In this document: one piece after another, positions 12,800-20,343 of the stretch
How positions within the stretch are numbered: the stretch's first letter is position 1
Layout: each line of letters begins with the position of its first letter
Origin: Acinetobacter ursingii DSM 16037 = CIP 107286
Lineage (GTDB): Bacteria; Pseudomonadota; Gammaproteobacteria; Pseudomonadales; Moraxellaceae
Assembly: GCF_000368825.1 (NCBI RefSeq)
Contig: NZ_KB849715.1
Location: forward strand, 296,621 to 360,620
Direction of reading: 5' to 3'
DNA: 64,000 nt
Program-made: the position numbers and the translations under genes
Notes under the pieces: generated by a model
What the model saw: the letters and a program-made list of their open reading frames with translations, nothing else
The model's database searches: none
Told to the model about the DNA's origin: nothing

Positions 12800-12833
12800 A
12801 AAAAGAAAGCACTCTAATGAGTGCTTTCTTTTT
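12800..12833. terminator. Bidirectional terminator between the 12426 gene and bfmS
   Basis: A 15-base perfect stem, AAAAAGAAAGCACTC (12800-12814) and its complement (12819-12833), with a TAAT loop and A/T tracts on both sides, fits a rho-independent terminator for both convergent genes. The right arm lies inside the last codons of bfmS. Confidence 0.85.
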
Positions 12834-14475
12834 GTTTTGACAGATTTTTTTGTTTAAGCTTTTGATTAAAGCGTTTTGCTGGCCAAAGCATAATAAAACG
12901 CGCACCACCCAAATCAGGACTTTCATCCACACTAATGGTTCCACCAAACCAGTACGCAATCCGACTCACAATAGATAACCCTAAACCATAGCCACCTGAA
13001 GCCCGTGTACGACTATCATCCAGACGGGCAAAAGCTTCAAAGATACGTTTCCGATCTTCTTCAGGAATACCAGAACCATCATCCTCTACACAGACAAAAG
13101 CATTTCCATCTGCGCGGATACCACCACTCAAGCGAACTTTATGATCACAATGACGTACTGCATTACCCACCAGATTTTGTACGACACGATGCAAATAACG
13201 ACGTTCTGCATCTGCTATCACATAATTCGGCGGGGGTATCAGCTCAATTTCTTTTTGAGTTTTTAGCGCCTCGGTTTCAACGGCGACCTGATCCAACACA
13301 TCAATCAGAGCAATTTCCTCAAAATCCAGCGAAGGTGTCCCCTGCTCTAACTTGGCATAAGTCATGATCTCATCAATTAAGGTATTTAAGGCCTCAATAT
13401 CTTTATCAATCATTTCCATTTGCTGAATCCGATAATTGTAATCATCTTCTTCAGCCAGCATTTCCATCCCGAAACGGACGCGTGCCACAGGCGTTCGTAG
13501 CTCATGCGAAACTGCGCGCATCAATTCGCGCTGCGCTTCAATCAAACGCTGGATATGATCTGACATATTGTTATAGCTCGATGCCAGATTGGCCATCTCA
13601 TCACTACCATCAATAGGCACTCGCAAAGATAAATCGCCAGACTTCATGCGATTTAGAGCGAATCGTACCTGTCTGATTTTTCTCTCTAGCGGTAAGATCA
13701 GTCCATAAACCCCTAAACTCAACAGAAATAAGCTAAATAGGGTAATTCCTGCCGATAACTGAAATGGCATCCAGTTAAACATAGGCACTGGACCTAAAAC
13801 CAAAACCTCAGTCGGATTATTCGGCATCGGAGAAACAATGGAGATCGTGGTTCCGCGTACCGTTGCGCTGTCTTTATACAACATCACACTTTGATCCTGA
13901 CGCAAACGACCAATTTGCTCAGAATCCAGTTGGATATCTTTAACATCCTGAATGGTGATTGGATAAGAAAAATGCTTTTGAATACGATTAATGTATTCTT
14001 TTTCCTGACCTGGATAATAAATCAAGTAGTCCAAAATAAAGATGGGAAGCGCTTTCATTTGGCGCTCACCAATTTTATCTACTTTGACATAGAGGAAATG
14101 TTGATTGTCTTCGGGCAAACCAATAATGACGTAAGCAATGCTATTTTCAGCATCATAACGAACAACTGATTTTTGTTCTTCAATACGTTTCTTTTCTGTT
14201 CTGGAAAGCTCAATTTTATTTGACGCCACATAATAAATTGGCAGTTCAAGTAAATCAGAGGCATCTGAAATCCAGTCCAGTTTTTGTTGTTCTCCCGGCT
14301 GTCGAGCAACACCTTCACTGATGACAAAAGAAATACCATCCGTCAGGGATTCACGATATTCCTGAGCACGTTGGTAATTGATGATCTGAACCAGCAAGTA
14401 GCCAAATAAAGCCACCAACATAACCAAGACCACCAAACCAGCATAAATGCGTAAGAAGATACTGTGTTTAAACAC
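12814..14475 (-). CDS. bfmS: Sensor histidine kinase BfmS
   Basis: Membrane sensor kinase of the BfmRS system, which controls biofilm, capsule and envelope stress responses in Acinetobacter. It has 553 residues: TM1 about 9-31, a periplasmic sensor to about 238, TM2 about 239-261, a HAMP domain 262-315, a dimerisation/phosphoacceptor helix with His324 in AVSHELRTPVARVRFGME, and a HATPase domain with N-box NLVGNAVRH, DDGSGIPEEDR and GGYGLGLSIV. It follows bfmR by 42 bases in the same operon. It may end a few residues differently from other strains; otherwise it is normal. Confidence 0.95.
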   Translation of the reverse strand: MFKHSIFLRIYAGLVVLVMLVALFGYLLVQIINYQRAQEYRESLTDGISFVISEGVARQPGEQQKLDWISDASDLLELPIYYVASNKIELSRTEKKRIEEQKSVVRYDAENSIAYVIIGLPEDNQHFLYVKVDKIGERQMKALPIFILDYLIYYPGQEKEYINRIQKHFSYPITIQDVKDIQLDSEQIGRLRQDQSVMLYKDSATVRGTTISIVSPMPNNPTEVLVLGPVPMFNWMPFQLSAGITLFSLFLLSLGVYGLILPLERKIRQVRFALNRMKSGDLSLRVPIDGSDEMANLASSYNNMSDHIQRLIEAQRELMRAVSHELRTPVARVRFGMEMLAEEDDYNYRIQQMEMIDKDIEALNTLIDEIMTYAKLEQGTPSLDFEEIALIDVLDQVAVETEALKTQKEIELIPPPNYVIADAERRYLHRVVQNLVGNAVRHCDHKVRLSGGIRADGNAFVCVEDDGSGIPEEDRKRIFEAFARLDDSRTRASGGYGLGLSIVSRIAYWFGGTISVDESPDLGGARFIMLWPAKRFNQKLKQKNLSKQKESTH

Positions 14476-14517
14476 TCGATCAACCTTATTGGGAGATTTT
14501 TACTAACAATGGATGTT

Positions 14518-15234
14518 TCATATACCATTGGTTTCTTTTACAAATAAATAGCCTTTGCTACGCACAGTTTTGATACGTTTCGGGTTCTCTGGATCATCGC
14601 CAATTTTTGGACGAATGCGTGAAATACGCACATCAATCGAACGATCCTGTCCATCGTATTCAATCCCACGCAGACGCTCAAAAATATCTTCACGAGACAG
14701 GATACGGCCTGCATTTGAAGCCAATAGCCAGAGTAAGTCATATTCCGCACTGGTGAAATCAACTAGATCACCATTCAAGGTCACTGAGCGTCCACCATTA
14801 TCGATGACCAAATCATCAAATTCGATGCGCTGCGCCACTTCATCTTCAACCGTTTTATCAGTACGACGTAACAAAGCACGGATGCGCGCCAATAATACAC
14901 GAGGCTGTACTGGTTTAGCCACATAATCATCTGCGCCCATTTCCAGACCCAAAACCTGATCCATATCTTCAGTACGCGCAGTTAACATCAAGATCGGAGA
15001 ATGGTAATGAGGACGCACTTCTCGACAAACGGTTAAACCATCTGCACCAGGTAACATCACATCGAGTACGACAAGATCAGGCTGTTCACTGATAATACGA
15101 CGAATTGCACGATTACCATCTGTTTCAACCCCAACCTCTAGTCCATTACGAATCAGATATTCCTGTGTTAGACGTGCAAGACGCTCATCATCTTCAACAA
15201 TCAGAATCTTAGGTAACTTTTCTTCCTGGCTCAT
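14518..15234 (-). CDS. bfmR: Response regulator BfmR (OmpR family)
   Basis: DNA-binding regulator of 238 residues. The receiver domain has acidic residues DD at 15-16, phosphoacceptor Asp58 in LVVLDVMLPGADGL, and Lys in DDYVAKPVQP. The C-terminal winged helix ends in RSIDVRISRIRPKIGD and RTVRSKGYLF-like sequence. Asp58 matches the known phosphorylation site. An AGGGGC ribosome site precedes the ATG. The upstream region holds a palindrome overlapping the promoter, which fits autoregulation. Confidence 0.96.
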   Translation of the reverse strand: MSQEEKLPKILIVEDDERLARLTQEYLIRNGLEVGVETDGNRAIRRIISEQPDLVVLDVMLPGADGLTVCREVRPHYHSPILMLTARTEDMDQVLGLEMGADDYVAKPVQPRVLLARIRALLRRTDKTVEDEVAQRIEFDDLVIDNGGRSVTLNGDLVDFTSAEYDLLWLLASNAGRILSREDIFERLRGIEYDGQDRSIDVRISRIRPKIGDDPENPKRIKTVRSKGYLFVKETNGI

Positions 15235-15305
15235 ACAATGCCCCTATTTATATATTTAAGTGTATCTGTTTAAAATCCGACAGATAGACATGCTTCATAG
15301 AAAGC

Positions 15306-15333
15306 AATATACACACGTTTACATTGTAAACAA
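15306..15333 (-). promoter_or_regulatory. bfmR promoter with overlapping palindromic operator
   Basis: On the minus strand, TTGTTT (complement of 15328-15333) and TATATT (complement of 15306-15311) are separated by 16 bases and fit a sigma-70 promoter for bfmR. The perfect 15-base palindrome GTTTACA-T-TGTAAAC at 15317-15331 covers the -35 edge and spacer. A site there would control bfmR itself. Binding by BfmR is inferred only from position and its known autoregulation. Confidence 0.5.
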
Positions 15334-15524
15334 GTCCTTGTTCACCAAACTGATACACGCCAGTTGTATTTTGTTGCAATTTTATTAGCTGTTGAATTTT
15401 CAGTGATTTTATTATTTTGGTTTAAAAATTACCACTTATCTTAATTCGCTAAATAGTACGTATAAATATTAAACAAATTATTTCTATAGCCGCTTTTTAA
15501 GCCTGTAAATGTCTGTTTTTTGAG

Positions 15525-15533
15525 TTATCCACA
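15525..15533 (+). promoter_or_regulatory. Consensus DnaA box upstream of nrdA
   Basis: A perfect TTATCCACA lies about 250 bases upstream of nrdA. E. coli nrdAB is known to be regulated by DnaA through such boxes, so a similar role is plausible. A weaker TTATCTATA follows at 15537. Confidence 0.5.
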
Positions 15534-15646
15534 TAGTTATCTATACGTAATTTTTTAGGACTTTGCTAAGCTATGCATCGCAGAATCAGACAGATAATGA
15601 ATGAATAAAAAATTAATAAAATGTCAAGATTGATATCAGATTAAAA

Positions 15647-15694
15647 TTCCCGTATCTTGTGTTTAAAACAAACACTAACCACTAAGTCTTGTGT
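15647..15694 (+). promoter_or_regulatory. Two candidate NrdR boxes upstream of nrdA
   Basis: Two 16-mers ending in TTGTGT, at 15647-15662 and 15679-15694, match the NrdR-box consensus ACACWATATATWGTGT at about 10 and 12 positions. They are 32 bases apart, the three-helical-turn spacing typical of NrdR box pairs. CTTGTGTTTA is repeated exactly in both. NrdR is the usual repressor of ribonucleotide reductase operons; no nrdR gene is in this window. Confidence 0.5.
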
Positions 15695-15780
15695 TTATTC
15701 CTCAAATATCGAGCCACCTTTTTGCCCGATTGAAACGGTCCAATGAACATAACTATAGATGACAATGGAGCTATGCTGAC

Positions 15781-18606
15781 ATGAGCGTAATCACTTCAAC
15801 TCCTGGCCAACTTCAGGTGATTAAACGCACTGGGGAAGTTGCTGTATTTGATGCAGAGAAAATTTCCGTTGCGATTGGTAAAGCATTTCTGGCGGTCGAA
15901 GGACAACAAGGTGCAGATTCAAGCCGTATTCACGACCGTATTACTCAACTTACAGAAATGGTCATGAATACTTTCAATCGTCGCTTACCTTCTGGCGGTA
16001 CGATTCACATTGAAGAAATTCAGGATCAGGTTGAACTGGCCTTGATGCGTACAGGCGAACAAAAAGTTGCGCGTGCCTATGTCATCTATCGTGAACAACG
16101 CGCTAATGCCCGTCAACAGGCCGGTGCAAATCATCACCCGACTTTACAGATTACGGATGCTAATGGTCAGCTCCAGCCATTAGATCTCGATGCGCTATCA
16201 GCAGAAGTTGAGAAAGCGGCTGAAGGTCTGGAAGGGATTGATGTTCAAGCGATTGTCGATGAAACAGTTAAAAACTTATATAACGGCGTGAAAGCGAGCG
16301 ATATTGCCACGACAATGATGATGGCAACACGTACCCGCATTGAACATGAGCCAAATTATACATATGTCACTGCGCGTTTATTGCGTAATGAACTGGTTGC
16401 CAAAGGTCTTGAATTTTTAGGTTTACCTGAAGATACGCTTGAAAGTGATGCGCTTGAAATCTTCCTGAAAAAAGGGGTTGAACTTGAGTTACTCGACCCA
16501 GAATTATTAAACTTTGATCTTGCCAAACTTGCAGCAGCAATCAAACCAGAGCGATCAAATCAGTTTACTTATTTAGGTTTACAAACACTATACGACCGTT
16601 ACTTTATTCACTCAGATGGCATTCGCTACGAACTTCCACAATTGTTCTTTATGCGTGTTTCCATGGGGCTGTCCATTAATGAAGCCAATCGTGAAGAACG
16701 TGCCATCGAGTTTTATGACTTGTTGTCTAGCTTCGACTACATGGCATCGACGCCTACCCTATTTAACTCAGGCACATTGCGTCCGCAATTATCTAGCTGT
16801 TATTTAACCACCATTGGTGATGACCTCTACAACATTTATGGAGCCATGCGTGACAACGCAATGTTATCAAAATGGGCAGGCGGTTTAGGTAACGACTGGA
16901 CACCTGTACGTGCCCTGAACTCTTACATCAAAGGCACCAATGGTAAATCACAAGGTGTTGTTCCTTTCCTTAAAGTCGCCAATGATACTGCGGTTGCCGT
17001 AAATCAGGGTGGTAAGCGTAAAGGTGCGGTGTGTGCGTATCTTGAAACATGGCATCTAGATATCGAAGAGTTTTTGGAATTACGTAAAAACACAGGGGAT
17101 GATCGTCGTCGTACCCACGACATGAACACCGCCAATTGGGTTCCTGACCTCTTTATGCAACGTGTGTTTGAAGATGGTGAATGGACATTGTTCACTCCTT
17201 CCGAAGTTCCAGATTTGCATGATCTAACAGGTCAAGCGTTTGCTGAACGCTATGCGCATTATGAAGCGATTGCTAAAGAGCAAAACTTCCTTTACAAGAA
17301 AGTTCGCGCTCAGGACTTATGGCGTAAAATGCTGTCAATGCTGTTTGAAACAGGTCATCCGTGGATTACATTTAAAGACGTGTGTAACTTGCGTTCGCCA
17401 CAGCAACATGTAGGTGTGGTTCACTCATCAAACCTATGTACTGAAATTACCCTGAATACTAATCAGGATGAAATTGCAGTCTGTAACTTAGGTTCGATCA
17501 ACCTTGTACAACACGTACAAGGCGGCGCTTTAGACCGTGAAAAATTGGCACGTACCATCAAAACAGCCGTGCGTATGCTCGATAACGTCATCGACATTAA
17601 CTACTATGCTGTACCACAAGCCAAAAATTCGAACCTGAAACATCGCCCTGTTGGCATGGGTATCATGGGCTTCCAAGATGCTTTATACGAAATGAATCTG
17701 GCGTATGGCTCTGATGAAGCAGTTAATTTTGCTGATGAGTCGATGGAAGTCATTAGTTACTACGCCATTCAAACTTCAAGTGATCTTGCGCTTGAACGTG
17801 GTGTTTACTCAACCTTTAAAGGTTCACTCTGGGATCAAGGTATTTTACCAATCGACTCTTTAGACCTTGTTGGTAAAACACGCCCTGAACGTATGTTTGA
17901 AGTGGATCGTACTCAACGTTTGGACTGGGATACTTTACGTACCAAAGTGCAAAAAGATGGTATGCGCAACTCAAATGTTATGGCGATTGCACCAACTGCA
18001 ACGATTTCTAACATTTGTGGCGTGTCTCAATCGATTGAGCCGACATTCCAAAACCTGTATGTGAAATCTAACCTTTCTGGTGAATTCACCGTGATCAACC
18101 CTTACCTTGTTCGCGCATTGAAAGATCGTGGTCTTTGGGATAGCGTGATGGTCAATGATCTGAAACATTTTGAAGGTTCAGTACAAAAGATTTCACGTAT
18201 TCCAGAAGAACTGAAAGCGATCTTTGCCACTGCATTTGAAGTTGAGCCACGCTGGATTGTGGATGCTGCCTCACGTCGTCAAAAATGGATCGATCAGGCA
18301 CAGTCGCTGAACCTGTATATTGCAGGTGCCAACGGTAAGAAACTGGATATCACTTATAAAATGGCATGGTTACGTGGTCTAAAAACTACGTATTACCTCC
18401 GAGCTTTAGGTGCAACCTCGGCTGAGAAATCCACCATCAATACTGGCGCATTAAATGCAGTTAAAGCAACTACGGTTACAGCCCCTGTTGCAGCAGTGGC
18501 TCAGGAAGTAAAGCCTGAAGTGACAGCAGAAGATGGTTTCACGACGGCGGCACCAGTGCCAATGGCTTGTTCAATCGACAATCCAGACTGTGAAGCTTGT
18601 CAGTAA
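15781..18606 (+). CDS. nrdA: Ribonucleoside-diphosphate reductase class Ia, alpha subunit
   Basis: Catalytic subunit that reduces NDPs to dNDPs with NrdB. It has 941 residues, longer than E. coli NrdA (761) but close to the Pseudomonas type. Residues about 12-115 form an ATP-cone (VIKRTGEVAVFDAEKI) and about 118-210 look like a second cone, followed by the barrel with SSCYLTT, NLCTEITLNT and CNLGSINL (active-site Cys, Asn, Glu and Cys residues). The C-terminus ends CSIDNPDCEACQ, the redox-relay cysteines. A GGAGC site precedes the ATG. Confidence 0.97.
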   Translation: MSVITSTPGQLQVIKRTGEVAVFDAEKISVAIGKAFLAVEGQQGADSSRIHDRITQLTEMVMNTFNRRLPSGGTIHIEEIQDQVELALMRTGEQKVARAYVIYREQRANARQQAGANHHPTLQITDANGQLQPLDLDALSAEVEKAAEGLEGIDVQAIVDETVKNLYNGVKASDIATTMMMATRTRIEHEPNYTYVTARLLRNELVAKGLEFLGLPEDTLESDALEIFLKKGVELELLDPELLNFDLAKLAAAIKPERSNQFTYLGLQTLYDRYFIHSDGIRYELPQLFFMRVSMGLSINEANREERAIEFYDLLSSFDYMASTPTLFNSGTLRPQLSSCYLTTIGDDLYNIYGAMRDNAMLSKWAGGLGNDWTPVRALNSYIKGTNGKSQGVVPFLKVANDTAVAVNQGGKRKGAVCAYLETWHLDIEEFLELRKNTGDDRRRTHDMNTANWVPDLFMQRVFEDGEWTLFTPSEVPDLHDLTGQAFAERYAHYEAIAKEQNFLYKKVRAQDLWRKMLSMLFETGHPWITFKDVCNLRSPQQHVGVVHSSNLCTEITLNTNQDEIAVCNLGSINLVQHVQGGALDREKLARTIKTAVRMLDNVIDINYYAVPQAKNSNLKHRPVGMGIMGFQDALYEMNLAYGSDEAVNFADESMEVISYYAIQTSSDLALERGVYSTFKGSLWDQGILPIDSLDLVGKTRPERMFEVDRTQRLDWDTLRTKVQKDGMRNSNVMAIAPTATISNICGVSQSIEPTFQNLYVKSNLSGEFTVINPYLVRALKDRGLWDSVMVNDLKHFEGSVQKISRIPEELKAIFATAFEVEPRWIVDAASRRQKWIDQAQSLNLYIAGANGKKLDITYKMAWLRGLKTTYYLRALGATSAEKSTINTGALNAVKATTVTAPVAAVAQEVKPEVTAEDGFTTAAPVPMACSIDNPDCEACQ

Positions 18607-18616
18607 TGACGAACAC

Positions 18617-18647
18617 GCAAGGAAATATCAGAACAATATTTCCTTGC
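18617..18647 (+). other. Hairpin directly after nrdA
   Basis: A 12-base perfect stem, GCAAGGAAATAT (18617-18628) and its complement (18636-18647), with a 7-base loop begins 11 bases after the nrdA stop. No T-tract follows, so it is more likely an mRNA 3'-end stabiliser or processing site than a terminator. Confidence 0.6.
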
Positions 18648-18666
18648 ACAATAAAAGGTAAAGATC

Positions 18667-18795
18667 ATGTTACATCTCAGTCATAACTACACATTAGGTC
18701 TAGCTGTACTGATTTTTGCCTTTTTATTCTTTTACGCGCCTATGGTTTACGCTTTTTTTAAGATTCGTAATCAACAGCGTAATCAAAATAAGTAG
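18667..18795 (+). CDS. Small membrane protein between nrdA and nrdB, unknown function
   Basis: An ORF of 42 codons: MLHLSHNYTLG, then a hydrophobic stretch (residues about 9-31) rich in Phe and Leu, then a basic tail KIRNQQRNQNK. AAAGG sits about 8 bases before the ATG. The topology is a single transmembrane helix with positive cytoplasmic C-terminus. The composition looks like a real small protein rather than random AT-rich sequence, but no homologue is recalled and its link to nucleotide reduction is only positional. Confidence 0.5.
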   Translation: MLHLSHNYTLGLAVLIFAFLFFYAPMVYAFFKIRNQQRNQNK

Positions 18796-18832
18796 TGGGG
18801 ATATAGGTTCTATTGAATAATTTTAGAACATC

Positions 18833-18905
18833 TATCGACAAAACTTAATTTTGCTTACACATAATAAGCGTATAGTAATGGCATCTTCGTAGAAAGGTGT
18901 CGATA
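18833..18905 (+). promoter_or_regulatory. nrdB promoter region bracketed by an inverted repeat
   Basis: A -10-like TATAGT at 18871-18876 lies about 60 bases upstream of nrdB, with only a weak -35. An 8-base inverted repeat, TATCGACA (18833-18840) and TGTCGATA (18898-18905), brackets it. This suggests that nrdB also has its own promoter separate from nrdA. Confidence 0.35.
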
Positions 18906-18936
18906 AAGATATTAACAACGAAGAGAGAATTTGATT

Positions 18937-20220
18937 ATGTCTATCCTGAGTTGGGACGATTTCGAAGATGATTCGCAAAAACCGGCTGCACCTGAACACA
19001 AGTCTGCGCCCGTCGAACCGCAAAAAGCGCCAACTGCGCCGCTGGTATCTGATGCAGAGCCATCATCGCCGCGTGTGGCAAATGTACAACCCGCTGGAAC
19101 CGCTACCAGCCGATCAACAGATTCAACCGATTCGGTGGCTCGAGCATCTGAATCCTTAAAAAATCTGGATATTACAGTGGGTCTGGAAGAGCTTGAAACG
19201 GGTGCAAATCGCGTACAAGTTGATGATAAAGCCATGATCAACTGTCGTGCGGACTTAAACCAGTTAGTGCCATTTAAGTACGAATGGGCGTGGCAAAAAT
19301 ATCTGGATGGGTGTGCCAACCACTGGATGCCGCAAGAAGTCAACATGAACCATGATATTGCATTATGGAAGTCTGAAAATGGTTTGACTGAAGATGAACG
19401 TATTATTATTAAACGTAATCTTGGCTTTTTCTCGACTGCGGATTCTTTAGTTGCCAATAACTTGGTTCTGGCGATTTATCGTTTAATTACCAATCCTGAA
19501 TGTCGTCAGTACATTTTACGTCAGGCATTTGAAGAAGCGATTCATACGCATGCCTATCAATATTGTATTGAATCTTTGGGTATGGATGAAGGCGAAATCT
19601 TCAACATGTATCATGAGATTCCAAGTGTGGCGCGTAAAGCAGCTTGGGGCTTGAAATATACGCAATCTTTGAGTGATCCAAAATTTGAAACAGGCACACC
19701 TGAAACTGATCAGCAATTATTACGTAATCTGATTGCATTTTATTGTGTACTTGAGGGAATTTTCTTCTACTGCGGCTTTAGTCAAATTTTGAGTATGGGT
19801 CGTCGTAATAAAATGAACGGTGTTTCTGAACAGTTCCAGTACATTTTGCGTGATGAATCCATGCATGTGAACTTTGGTATCGATATGATTAACCAAATCA
19901 AGATCGAGAATCCGCATTTGTGGACAGCCGAGTTCCAACAAGAAGTCATTCAAATGATTCTTGAAGGTACCTTGCTTGAAATCGAATATGCGCGTGACAC
20001 GATGCCACGTGGTGTATTAGGCATGAATGCAGCGATGATGGAAGAATATTTAAAATTCATCTGTAACCGTCGTTTGGCTCAGCTTGGTTTACCTGAACAG
20101 TATCCAGGTGTAAATAATCCATTCCAATGGATGTCTGAAATGATGGATTTGCGTAAAGAGAAGAATTTCTTCGAGACTCGTGTGACAGATTATCAGACTG
20201 GTGGGGCGTTGAGCTGGTAA
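18937..20220 (+). CDS. nrdB: Ribonucleoside-diphosphate reductase class Ia, beta subunit
   Basis: Radical-generating di-iron subunit. It has 427 residues from ATG 18937, with a GAGAG site about 9 bases upstream; an in-frame TTG six bases earlier is less likely. Residues about 15-75 are a low-complexity Pro/Ala/Ser linker absent from E. coli NrdB (376 aa). Metal-site segments [10 protein letters not shown] and DESMHVNFG are present. The C-terminal [11 protein letters not shown] matches the peptide that docks on NrdA. Confidence 0.96.
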   Translation: MSILSWDDFEDDSQKPAAPEHKSAPVEPQKAPTAPLVSDAEPSSPRVANVQPAGTATSRSTDSTDSVARASESLKNLDITVGLEELETGANRVQVDDKAMINCRADLNQLVPFKYEWAWQKYLDGCANHWMPQEVNMNHDIALWKSENGLTEDERIIIKRNLGFFSTADSLVANNLVLAIYRLITNPECRQYILRQAFEEAIHTHAYQYCIESLGMDEGEIFNMYHEIPSVARKAAWGLKYTQSLSDPKFETGTPETDQQLLRNLIAFYCVLEGIFFYCGFSQILSMGRRNKMNGVSEQFQYILRDESMHVNFGIDMINQIKIENPHLWTAEFQQEVIQMILEGTLLEIEYARDTMPRGVLGMNAAMMEEYLKFICNRRLAQLGLPEQYPGVNNPFQWMSEMMDLRKEKNFFETRVTDYQTGGALSW

Positions 20221-20233
20221 GTTAAAATCTCCG

Positions 20234-20302
20234 CCGTCACGCGACACATGAGTTGACATTTACGACACATGTAACGACATTACGCGACACATGTAATGAC
20301 AC
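20234..20302 (+). repeat. Left island boundary: three CGACACATG repeats at 21-22 bp pitch
   Basis: CGACACATG occurs at 20242, 20263 and 20285, each followed by a YGACA-containing tail, so the units are 21-22 bases. The 27-base stretch 20234-20260 recurs as a direct copy at 26074-26100 with 24 of 27 identities. Inverted copies occur near 25940-26067. This architecture resembles transposase-binding arrays at Tn7/Tn5053-type ends. No such transposase is seen. Confidence 0.6.
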
Positions 20303-20308
20303 TGAAAT

Positions 20309-20337
20309 AAAAAATCCGACGTTTAGTCGGATTTTTT
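20309..20337. terminator. Bidirectional terminator between nrdB and gajB
   Basis: AAAAAATCCGAC (20309-20320), loop GTTTA, and the complementary arm (20326-20337), with A/T tracts on both sides. It serves nrdB and the convergent helicase gene. Confidence 0.85.
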
Positions 20338-20343
20338 ATTTAT

